Shown: positions 1-5,538 of the stretch, in pieces | How positions within the stretch are numbered: position 1 is the first letter of the stretch | How the letters are laid out: each line of letters starts with the position of its first letter | Origin: Polyangia bacterium | Lineage (GTDB): Bacteria > Myxococcota_A > Polyangia > Polyangiales > Polyangiaceae | Length of the DNA stretch: 7,129 nucleotides | Assembly (NCBI GenBank): GCA_030433055.1 | Contig: JAUILJ010000418.1 | Coordinates: 1 to 7,129 of the forward strand | Reading direction: 5' to 3' | Program-made: the position numbers and the translations under genes | The notes under the pieces: generated by a model | The model's input: the letters and a program-made list of their open reading frames with translations, nothing else | Database searches by the model: none | What the model was told of the DNA's origin: nothing

Positions 1-65
1 TCGCAGAACAGATCTATCGCGGCTTCAGCATCCTGCGCGGTGAGCCTTACGCGCGCGAAGACTGA
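1..65 (+). CDS. C-terminal end of an unrecognised plus-strand gene (partial)
   Basis: Reading from base 3 in frame gives 20 residues ending ...YRGFSILRGEPYARED, followed by TGA at 63-65. The start lies left of the window. The frame is open to the window edge and its stop sits 10 bp from the tatC stop on the other strand, which is typical of a tightly packed convergent gene pair. The tail is basic and aromatic, and I do not recognise the family. The stretch is too short to exclude a chance open frame, but both the abutting stop and the hairpin that spans the two stop codons favour a real gene end. Confidence 0.5.
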   Translation, partial: AEQIYRGFSILRGEPYARED

Positions 66-86
66 CCTCTGTCGCTCAGCTCTTCG
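56..86. terminator. Hairpin spanning both stop codons of a convergent gene pair
   Basis: CGAAGACTGA (56-65) pairs with TCAG-c-TCTTCG (76-86), giving ten base pairs with a single bulged C and a 10-base loop (66-75). The left arm holds the TGA of the plus-strand gene and the right arm holds the complement of the tatC TGA. No T-tract follows on either strand, so classical intrinsic termination is not certain. Its placement between tail-to-tail genes suggests a shared bidirectional terminator or mRNA 3'-end stabiliser. Confidence 0.4.
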
Positions 87-873
87 AGGCCTTCGCGTCC
101 ATCTCCCGCACACGCTTGCGGGTGATGACGTAGCTGATCCCGATGGAGATCCCATACAGCGCCAGCAGCGGTGTCGCGAGCAACACTTGGCTCGTGATGT
201 CCGGCGGCGTGAGGACCGCCGAGAGCACGAAGGCGATCACGATGAAGTAGCGCCCAAAGCGGATCAGCTGCCGGTAGTTGACGATTCCGGCGATCGACAA
301 GAAGAAGATCAGGACCGGCAACTGGAACGTCGCGCCGAACGCGATCAGCATGCGAGAGACGAAGTCGAGGTAGTCGTCGACCATCACCGTGGGCTTCACC
401 TCGAAGCCTTCGCTGCCAACGGGCCCAGCAAAATCCAGCAGGTAGCGGAAGGCCAGGGGGAAGGCGACCTTCCAGCCGAAGAGCGCACCACACGTGAAGA
501 GCGTGGTGGAGCTGAGGACGAACGGGATCGCAAGGCGCCGTTCGTTCGAATACAGCCCGGGCGCGATGAACGCCCAGAGTTGATACAACATGACGGGCAA
601 CGCCAGGATCAGCCCTGCCATCACCGCTAGCTTCACGTAGGCGAAGAACAACGACGCCGGGGCAGAGAAGTGCAAGCTTGCCTTCTCACCAAGGGCTCCC
701 GTGTTCCAGGCCTCCACGAAGGGTTGGGTGAGCCAGACCAGGACCTCGGCGCGGTAAATCCACGCGACGATGGCGCCCACGACGAACGCCAGAGCCATCT
801 TGATGATGCGGCTACGGAGCTCCTCCAGGTGCTCCCAGAACGTCATCGTCTGCTCTTCGGGTTCCTCGCTCAT
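76..873 (-). CDS. tatC: Sec-independent protein translocase TatC
   Basis: TatC is the six-span inner-membrane receptor of the twin-arginine translocase. With TatB it binds the RR signal peptide of folded substrates. The 265-residue length fits the family. Visible signatures are the N-terminal FWEHLEELRSR (residues 12-22, matching the E. coli cytoplasmic HLIELRKR with its Glu15 and Arg17), LYQLWAFIAPGLY followed by NERR (97-113, with E111 matching E. coli Glu103), and LTPPDITSQ in the late part. Hydrophobic spans lie near 25-40, 75-95, 115-140, 170-195, 208-222 and 228-250. The ATG overlaps the tatB TGA in ATGA, so the two are probably translationally coupled. Two positions that are Glu in E. 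coli (170 and 227) appear as Q184 and G241 here. The C-terminus is short and basic. Identification is very secure. Confidence 0.97.
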   Translation of the reverse strand: MSEEPEEQTMTFWEHLEELRSRIIKMALAFVVGAIVAWIYRAEVLVWLTQPFVEAWNTGALGEKASLHFSAPASLFFAYVKLAVMAGLILALPVMLYQLWAFIAPGLYSNERRLAIPFVLSSTTLFTCGALFGWKVAFPLAFRYLLDFAGPVGSEGFEVKPTVMVDDYLDFVSRMLIAFGATFQLPVLIFFLSIAGIVNYRQLIRFGRYFIVIAFVLSAVLTPPDITSQVLLATPLLALYGISIGISYVITRKRVREMDAKASKS

Positions 874-1382
874 ACGCTGTCTTCGCGAGCCGCGGGTTGC
901 TTGCTGCCGGCTTGCCCCGCGGAATCACGAGTAGCTTCCTGGTCCGGTTCGCCTGCAGCAGGCTTGGACGCCAGGGCTTCGGGGGCAGTACCCTCTGCTT
1001 CGTCGTCGTCGTCTAGCAGGAGGTCGTCAGGCAGCGCGCCGTAGCAGTCAGGCCCCTCCACGGGGTTCTCTCGGCTCCGGTCGTACTCGATGGATTCCTC
1101 GTAGGGGTCGGCCGAGGGCTTGGAGCTACGCGACCGCGAGCGACCCACGGAACTCAAATCGCCTCGCATGATGCTGCGTAGCTCGCTCAGCCCGCCGTCG
1201 ATGCCTTCCTGCTTCAGGATGTCATCGATGCCGGTCTGCTGGCGGACCTGAGTAGTCAGCGAGCGGACCTTGGCGATCCACTCGCCGAGCGTCCGCAGCA
1301 TCTTCGGGAGCTTCTGCGGGCCCACGAAGACTAGCGCCACCAGGGCAATCACCACGATCTCGGTGAACGAGATGCCGAACAC
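870..1382 (-). CDS. tatB: Sec-independent protein translocase TatB
   Basis: This is a single-span Tat subunit that bridges signal peptide binding on TatC and TatA recruitment. The N-terminal membrane helix covers about residues 5-21 and carries the family hallmarks E8, G21 and P22 (VGPQKLP), followed by an amphipathic helix at about 24-60. I call it TatB rather than TatA because of E8, the TLGEWIAKVRSL helix, the 170-residue length and the direct coupling to tatC. The remaining 100 residues look disordered: an RSRSRSS stretch (81-87), a CYGALPDDLL segment (113-122) and an acidic DDDDEAE tract (124-130). The start codon is GTG, with a GAAGG about 12 bases upstream, a rather long spacing. The 3' end overlaps tatC by 4 bp. 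No tatA is present in the window. Confidence 0.92.
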   Translation of the reverse strand: MFGISFTEIVVIALVALVFVGPQKLPKMLRTLGEWIAKVRSLTTQVRQQTGIDDILKQEGIDGGLSELRSIMRGDLSSVGRSRSRSSKPSADPYEESIEYDRSRENPVEGPDCYGALPDDLLLDDDDEAEGTAPEALASKPAAGEPDQEATRDSAGQAGSKQPAAREDSV

Positions 1383-1431
1383 GGCGGGAAGCTACCTTCA
1401 AGCAGACGCTCGCGCTAGGCCTCAGTGAGTC

Positions 1432-1459
1432 AGGGATTCATCACCCATGCCCGATCCCT
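1432..1459 (-). terminator. Weak inverted repeat after the PHP gene
   Basis: AGGGAT (1432-1437) and ATCCCT (1454-1459) can pair around a 16-base loop. The right arm reaches the stop codon of the PHP gene. The rest of the 76 bp gap to tatB shows no clear promoter. A six-base stem with a large loop and no T-tract is weak. I list it because it is the only structure in the gap, and transcription may simply run through into tatBC. Confidence 0.2.
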
Positions 1460-3735
1460 CAGGGTTCGAGCCAAATTGGGTTGCTGAACGCAAACGGCTT
1501 GATGTTCGGCGTGAACGTGTTCGGGAGCGCTTTGGTTCCCTTGACCAATACCACCACGAAGGTTTTTCCTGGCACATCCAGCTGAATCGTCTGGTCGAAG
1601 CGCAGCGCTGCCTTCTTCTCTTTTACGCTGAGCCAGCGCACTCGGCGGCCGTTGCCCCCGAGGAGCACCTCCACGCTGTCCACGCTGATCCACGAAGCGG
1701 CATGAACGCGCACATGCAGCGGGACCTTGCTGCCAGCGGCCTTGACCGTCTCACCGGGCCCCTTGCCGTTGACGTCGACCTCCAGCCAGGGACCGCTGCT
1801 CACCGTGACCTGGGCCTTGCGTAGCGCCTCGATGACCTCGCTCTCGGGCACCTTGAGGTCGCCCGCGTCCGACTTCGAGCTGGGCACGCGGATGTAATTC
1901 CGCGGCAGCCCCGGGTCCAAGAAGAACAGGTTGTGGCTGTCGCTGTTACCGGTGCCCGTGTAGCGATGGCCGCGCCCCAGCAGCTTGATCCAGTCGAACA
2001 GCACCTTACGCAGCTTGGGCTCGCTCATCATTTCGAGGCCGTTGAACACCTCGAGCAGATCGTAGTCCTCGGAGTATTCCGCCTGGTATTGCAAGGGGAC
2101 CTGCATGCTCGTCGGGTCGAGCTTGTAGCGCGCCCAGTAGCCGATCTGATCCATGCGCGGGTGGTTGACCTGGATCAATCCCTTCGGTGCAACTTGCCGC
2201 ATCTGGGCGAACATGCGCTTGGGGGTCGTGTCGCGATACTCCACGAAATCCCCCGCCTGCATTGGAAACAGATTGAAGTGGCCAAATAGGTTCCCCACGG
2301 TACTGACCTCAGACCCGACCAACGTCGTTATCGGCGTTGCCAGCAGGCCTTGCTTGACGAGGTAGTCCACCGAAGGGCCCAGGTCCGCCACTGCGTAGTG
2401 ATCGGTCGCCGCCGCGAGCTCGACGCCTTCCGCAGCCACGGAAATCACCCGCGTATTGCACCCGATGTCCGAGTCGGGGCTGGGGGCTTGATGCAGGTGC
2501 AGATCGGCGCTCAGCCAGCCGGGCGTGGCATAGGCTCGTGGGAGCTCCCCGGACAGCTCGATCGTCTGTTCGGGTTTGACCTCGATCTTCCAGGTCTTCG
2601 CTTCGCGCTCGTAGCCTGCGGTCGCCCAGACTTCGTACTTTCCGGGGGGTAAGACGCGCTGAAAATCACCCGTGCCACTCCACACGAAGCGGTTGGCGCC
2701 CTCGAGGCCCCCCGTATTGCCAAAATCGGGCGATCTCGTGAGCCCGAGTCCTCGAATGGACAGCTTCGCCGCGAGACGCTTGCCAGAGCCGTCCCGTACG
2801 CTCACTTTCAGCGTCCCCGGCTTCGTCTTCGGCGGCTTCTCGTCGATGCTGATTGGGTCGTACTCGAGCGCGCGCTGGACGACCACGCTCTCTCCGGGAT
2901 TCAAGGCGACGTTGCGATATGCCGTGCGGATCTCGCCGCTGAGCCCGTTGTGGTACGAGCGGAACCCGACCAGCATCGGCTTGCCTTCCAGGGTGCTGAG
3001 CTTGAGGTCACCGCTGGCGCCCTGGCGCCCAACCCACTTGCCTTTGCCGTTGAAGGTCGCCTTCTGGCGCTTGCCGTCGACGAAGTAGTCGGTGTTGCCC
3101 CACTTCACCGCATCGCCCAGGTTCAAGTGGGTGAGCCGTCCGCCAGACAGGTGATTGAACTTCGTGGTGATGATGATGCGCGGCTCGTCCGGCTCCAGGC
3201 GATAGCTCGTCGTGACCGACATGCGCCCCGCGCCCAAACTCAGCGCCGCCGAGGTCTCGATTGAATCCCCAAGGATACGAACCTTGGTGGCTACGACATC
3301 GACCTGATTCTTACCGTCGTGCAGCACGGGATGGAGCTGCCACAGGCCGTCGATGTGGGTATGCCCCCCGAGCTGTCCCCCGGTCGCTCGGGTAGGTTGG
3401 TTGTGCCAGAAGTCCACCAGCCAGCCATCGCGTTTGCGCACGACGAGGGTCACCTGACCGTTGGTCAGCGCCAGGTCGCCCGGCGCGGCAAACACCCGCA
3501 TCCGATCGGCCTGGAAGTCTGCGGGGATCGTGTAGCTCTTGAGCCCGCTCGAGCTGGCCGTGGGTGCCGCAGCCAGGGCGTCATCGGGAGTCGGGTCTGC
3601 CCGCGGCCCCTCGGGCACGCACAACACCAACGCCGCCAGTGCTGGTGGAGCGAGATAGCCCAGCCAGCGCAGCGAACGCACTCGCTGCGTGAAGCTGCGG
3701 TGCGGAGGGGCGGCGACGGGCATCGGCAAGAGCAT
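1459..3735 (-). CDS. CehA/McbA-type PHP-domain metallohydrolase, probably exported
   Basis: The 758-residue protein is built around a C-terminal PHP-type metal-dependent hydrolase domain (about 405-650). The likely metal ligands are all visible: D411/H413/H415 in DLHLH, D445/H446 in ATDH, E476 in GSE, H486 in GHFN, H525 in NHP, and D599/H601 in NSDSH. A beta-sandwich resembling a carboxypeptidase regulatory domain precedes it (about 305-400, ending GKYEVWATAGY). The first 300 residues are mostly beta strand and I do not recognise them. An N-terminal basic region plus a hydrophobic segment (24-40) suggests Sec export or a membrane anchor. It has no RR pair and no good lipobox. The family hydrolyses esters, carbamates or phosphoesters, and the substrate here is unknown. 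A second in-frame ATG at 3723 is an alternative start; neither has a clear ribosome-binding site. tatBC follow 76 bp downstream. Confidence 0.85.
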   Translation of the reverse strand: MLLPMPVAAPPHRSFTQRVRSLRWLGYLAPPALAALVLCVPEGPRADPTPDDALAAAPTASSSGLKSYTIPADFQADRMRVFAAPGDLALTNGQVTLVVRKRDGWLVDFWHNQPTRATGGQLGGHTHIDGLWQLHPVLHDGKNQVDVVATKVRILGDSIETSAALSLGAGRMSVTTSYRLEPDEPRIIITTKFNHLSGGRLTHLNLGDAVKWGNTDYFVDGKRQKATFNGKGKWVGRQGASGDLKLSTLEGKPMLVGFRSYHNGLSGEIRTAYRNVALNPGESVVVQRALEYDPISIDEKPPKTKPGTLKVSVRDGSGKRLAAKLSIRGLGLTRSPDFGNTGGLEGANRFVWSGTGDFQRVLPPGKYEVWATAGYEREAKTWKIEVKPEQTIELSGELPRAYATPGWLSADLHLHQAPSPDSDIGCNTRVISVAAEGVELAAATDHYAVADLGPSVDYLVKQGLLATPITTLVGSEVSTVGNLFGHFNLFPMQAGDFVEYRDTTPKRMFAQMRQVAPKGLIQVNHPRMDQIGYWARYKLDPTSMQVPLQYQAEYSEDYDLLEVFNGLEMMSEPKLRKVLFDWIKLLGRGHRYTGTGNSDSHNLFFLDPGLPRNYIRVPSSKSDAGDLKVPESEVIEALRKAQVTVSSGPWLEVDVNGKGPGETVKAAGSKVPLHVRVHAASWISVDSVEVLLGGNGRRVRWLSVKEKKAALRFDQTIQLDVPGKTFVVVLVKGTKALPNTFTPNIKPFAFSNPIWLEP

Positions 3736-3740
3736 ATACG

Positions 3741-3813
3741 CTGGCGCTGCCCGGAGTACACCTCCCTACCTGTGGGATCTCGGGGAAACGTCCACGAAAC
3801 CTGGCGCCCGGAG
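3741..3813. repeat. Pair of direct repeats upstream of the PHP gene
   Basis: CTGGC-GCT-GCCCGGAG (3741-3756) and CTGGC-GCCCGGAG (3801-3813) are two copies of one motif. They start exactly 60 bp apart in the spacer before the PHP gene, and the first copy has three extra bases. The copy nearest the gene ends 5 bases before its ATG. They could be operator half-sites or chance GC-rich similarity. I could not place a convincing -10/-35 pair in this spacer. Confidence 0.3.
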
Positions 3814-3842
3814 CGCGCCCATTGCGGCATGCACTGGGCGCG
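3814..3842 (-). terminator. Strong hairpin downstream of the acyl-CoA dehydrogenase gene
   Basis: CGCGCCCA (3814-3821) pairs perfectly with TGGGCGCG (3835-3842). After one T/C mismatch, TGC (3823-3825) pairs with GCA (3831-3833) around a five-base loop. That gives eleven base pairs, very GC-rich, starting about 26 bases after the dehydrogenase stop. No T-run follows on the minus strand. It is the best terminator candidate in the window and would separate the ccmCD-dehydrogenase unit from the PHP-tatBC unit. Confidence 0.5.
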
Positions 3843-3851
3843 AGCGGCCAG

Positions 3852-3873
3852 CGCTAGCTGCCGAATGCTAGCG
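3852..3873 (-). terminator. Hairpin over the acyl-CoA dehydrogenase stop codon
   Basis: CGCTAGC (3852-3858) and GCTAGCG (3867-3873) form a perfect seven-base-pair stem around an eight-base loop. The stop codon (TAG, 3870-3868) lies in the right arm. With the stronger hairpin at 3814-3842 it makes a double structure at the transcript end. No T-tract follows. Confidence 0.35.
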
Positions 3874-5010
3874 GCTCAGGACGTTCTTCGCGATCACCAG
3901 ACGCTGGATCTGGCTCGTGCCTTCGTAGATCTGCAGGACCTTCGCGTCGCGCATCAGCTTCTCGACGGGATACTCCTTCACGTAGCCGTTCCCCCCGAAC
4001 ACCTGCACGGCGTCGATCTCTGTCTGCATGGAGCTGTCCGCGCCATACGCCTTGGCGTAGCTGGAGACGATGGGATCGCGCACGCCATTGTCGAGGTTCC
4101 ACGCCGCCTTCATGTAGAGCAGCCGTGTTGCTTCCGTGCGGATAGCCATCTCGGCGATCATCGCCTGCACCATCTGATGCTCAGCGATCGGCACACCGAA
4201 GGTCTTTCGCTCCTTGGCGTAAGCCACCGACTCATCCAGGCAGCGCTGCATCAGGCCCGTGGCGGAGGCGGCGATGTCGGGACGGGTCTGGTTGAAGGTC
4301 TCCATTGCCAGCTTGAATCCCTGCCCAGCGGGGGCGAGCAGGTTTTCCTTCTTCACCACGACTTCTTCGAAGTGCACCACCGCGGTGTCGCTGGCACGCT
4401 GCCCAAGCTTGTCCTCGTGCTTGCCAACCTTCACGCCGGGCAGGTCCCGGTCGACGATGAACGCGGCGATCCCTCGGTGACGCTTCGCGGGGTCTTCGGT
4501 GGCGAAGACGACATAGAAGTTTGCGTGGCTCGCGTTGGTGATCCAGCACTTCTGGCCATTGATCACGTAGTCGTCGCCCTTCTGTTCGAAGCGCGTCTGC
4601 AGGCCCGCCACGTCGCTGCCCGCGGCTGGTTCCGTGGTGCAATAGCTTGCCAGTATCGGCTCGGCGGTCAGGCGGCCCAGGTACTCTTTCTTTTGGGCAT
4701 CGTTGCCGCCCAGCTTGATCGGGGTGAGTGCGAGGCCGTTGGCCAGCATGCTGGTCTGGATCCCCGTGCAACCGTACGCGAGCTGCTCGGTGATCAGGGT
4801 GTTCTCGAGCTCGCCCATGCCAGAACCGCCGTACTCGACGGGTACGGTTGGGTTGATCAGCCCGATTTCCCAGGCCTCCTTGAACACGTCGATGGGGAAG
4901 CGGCTCTCGCGATCACACTCGGCGCTCACGGGCATGATGCGCTCCCGGGCGAAGCGCTTGGCGGTCTCGATGAGCGACTTGTGTTCGTCGGATAGGCTGA
5001 AATCCAGCAT
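3868..5010 (-). CDS. Acyl-CoA dehydrogenase, medium/short-chain type
   Basis: This is an FAD flavoenzyme that catalyses alpha,beta-dehydrogenation of fatty acyl-CoA in beta-oxidation and passes electrons to electron-transfer flavoprotein in the cytoplasm. All family signatures are present across 380 residues, the normal length. An N-terminal helical domain runs to about 115. The FAD/substrate motif YCTTEPAAGSDVAG is at 123-136 and CWITNA at 155-160. ERKTFGVPIAEHQ (267-279) and VFGGNGY (337-343) follow. The catalytic base is E363 in IYEGTSQIQR, the position used by medium-chain and short-chain members. The C-terminal half reads much like mammalian medium-chain enzyme. AAGGAG (complement of 5022-5027) lies 11 bases before the ATG and inside the last codons of the upstream small ORF, suggesting coupled translation. 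Exact chain length cannot be told from sequence alone. Confidence 0.95.
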   Translation of the reverse strand: MLDFSLSDEHKSLIETAKRFARERIMPVSAECDRESRFPIDVFKEAWEIGLINPTVPVEYGGSGMGELENTLITEQLAYGCTGIQTSMLANGLALTPIKLGGNDAQKKEYLGRLTAEPILASYCTTEPAAGSDVAGLQTRFEQKGDDYVINGQKCWITNASHANFYVVFATEDPAKRHRGIAAFIVDRDLPGVKVGKHEDKLGQRASDTAVVHFEEVVVKKENLLAPAGQGFKLAMETFNQTRPDIAASATGLMQRCLDESVAYAKERKTFGVPIAEHQMVQAMIAEMAIRTEATRLLYMKAAWNLDNGVRDPIVSSYAKAYGADSSMQTEIDAVQVFGGNGYVKEYPVEKLMRDAKVLQIYEGTSQIQRLVIAKNVLSR

Positions 5011-5018
5011 GGGTCTGC

Positions 5019-5153
5019 TTACTCCTTTGCGCGGTCCTTCAAGCGCTTGAACTCCGCGCGCACGGCACGGGCGCCGAGGACATAGCCAATCGTGAGCCCC
5101 ACGAGCAATACCCCTGGGATGTAGATCACGTGTTCGAAGGTCGGTAGTTCCAC
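5019..5153 (-). CDS. Small single-span membrane protein of unknown function (44 residues)
   Basis: A GTG start at 5153 gives 44 residues opening MELPTFEHVIYIPG. A hydrophobic helix (about 10-28, ending GLTIGYVLG) follows, then a strongly basic, helical C-terminus (RAVRAEFKRLKDRAKE). I do not recognise a family. A GGA lies 7 bases before the GTG. The only other possible start after the ccmD stop is a TTG at 5165, and the frame has no ATG. The protein ends 8 bp before the acyl-CoA dehydrogenase ATG and its last codons carry that gene's ribosome-binding site. Hydrophobic core, charge bias and tight spacing argue for a real gene. It could be a membrane tether or a second CcmD-like peptide; both are inference. 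Confidence 0.6.
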   Translation of the reverse strand: MELPTFEHVIYIPGVLLVGLTIGYVLGARAVRAEFKRLKDRAKE

Positions 5154-5156
5154 TTC

Positions 5157-5188
5157 AATTTCCAAACAGGCGCAATTTCCAAAGGCGC
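5157..5188. repeat. Short tandem repeat before the small membrane-protein gene
   Basis: AATTTCCAAACAGGCGC (5157-5173) is followed at once by AATTTCCAAAGGCGC (5174-5188). This is the same unit with a two-base deletion (CA). On the coding strand each copy reads GCGCCT..TTGGAAATT, and the copy nearest the gene supplies the GGA before the GTG start. The unit is more AT-rich than its surroundings. It may be a recent slippage duplication or a doubled translation or binding site. Confidence 0.6.
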
Positions 5189-5235
5189 GGCGACCTGGCC
5201 AGCAGGACTCTCCACGCGTCCGAAGAGGGCGGGGA

Positions 5236-5264
5236 CCGGCAGCGCGGCGCGCTCAGCTGGCCGG
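5236..5264 (-). terminator. Hairpin over the ccmD stop codon
   Basis: CCGGC (5236-5240) pairs with GCCGG (5260-5264), and AGCGC (5241-5245) pairs with GCGCT (5249-5253) around a three-base loop. Six unpaired bases (5254-5259) lie on one side, containing most of the ccmD stop codon. It is GC-rich and has no T-tract. It could attenuate transcription between ccmD and the small ORF, or protect the ccmCD message. Confidence 0.35.
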
Positions 5265-5510
5265 TTTGCGAGCCAACGCCTGTTCCAGGCGCGCCACACG
5301 GTCATTGATGCGTTGTTGGCGCAGCCACGTCATCAGCACGAAGCCGAGCAGCATCGTCCACATCAGCAAATAGGCCCAAACCAACAGCGAGCCGGCGCTG
5401 GCGCTCTCCGCGCCTCCCTTGTCGGGGACGAACTCGGTGGAGCGATCGGCGGGTGTCAGCGTGCCGCTGGTCGTGGGGGCCGCTTGGGGCTGGGTCGAAT
5501 CGGGTTGCAT
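5253..5510 (-). CDS. ccmD: CcmD-like heme exporter accessory protein
   Basis: The 85-residue protein has a Pro/Thr/Ser-rich N-terminus (1-40), one membrane helix (about 43-62, LLVWAYLLMWTMLLGF...) and a basic, probably coiled C-terminus (LRQQRINDRVARLEQAL). CcmD is a small inner-membrane protein that helps release heme-bound CcmE from the CcmABC complex during System I cytochrome c maturation. Family sequences are poorly conserved. The call therefore rests on topology, on the aromatic span followed by an RQQR-type basic stretch, and on its place 28 bp after ccmC. The 40-residue soluble N-terminal extension is longer than in E. coli CcmD (69 residues in total). AAGAG about 13 bases upstream is a weak ribosome-binding site. 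Confidence 0.75.
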   Translation of the reverse strand: MQPDSTQPQAAPTTSGTLTPADRSTEFVPDKGGAESASAGSLLVWAYLLMWTMLLGFVLMTWLRQQRINDRVARLEQALARKPAS

Positions 5511-5538
5511 GGTTCTTACTCTTGCGTGGCTCCGAAGC

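Noticed and set aside
3616..3624. Possible lipoprotein cysteine (C39) in the PHP protein
   Set aside because: The residues before it are VL, with Leu at the position next to Cys, where Gly, Ala or Ser is expected. A lipobox is not supported.
3600..3735. Possible Tat signal peptide on the PHP protein because of its tatBC neighbours
   Set aside because: The N-terminal basic region has RVR and LRW but no adjacent arginine pair, so the twin-arginine requirement is not met.
3761..3767. A good GGAGGTG ribosome-binding-like sequence on the minus strand before the PHP gene
   Set aside because: It lies about 25 bases before the ATG, too far to serve that start, and no start codon in the PHP frame lies at suitable spacing.
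3319..4995. A 558-codon open frame on the plus strand opposite the PHP and acyl-CoA dehydrogenase genes
   Set aside because: It is antisense to two well-supported genes, has the His/Arg/Gly/Leu-rich composition expected from reading GC-rich codons backwards, and shows no recognisable domain.
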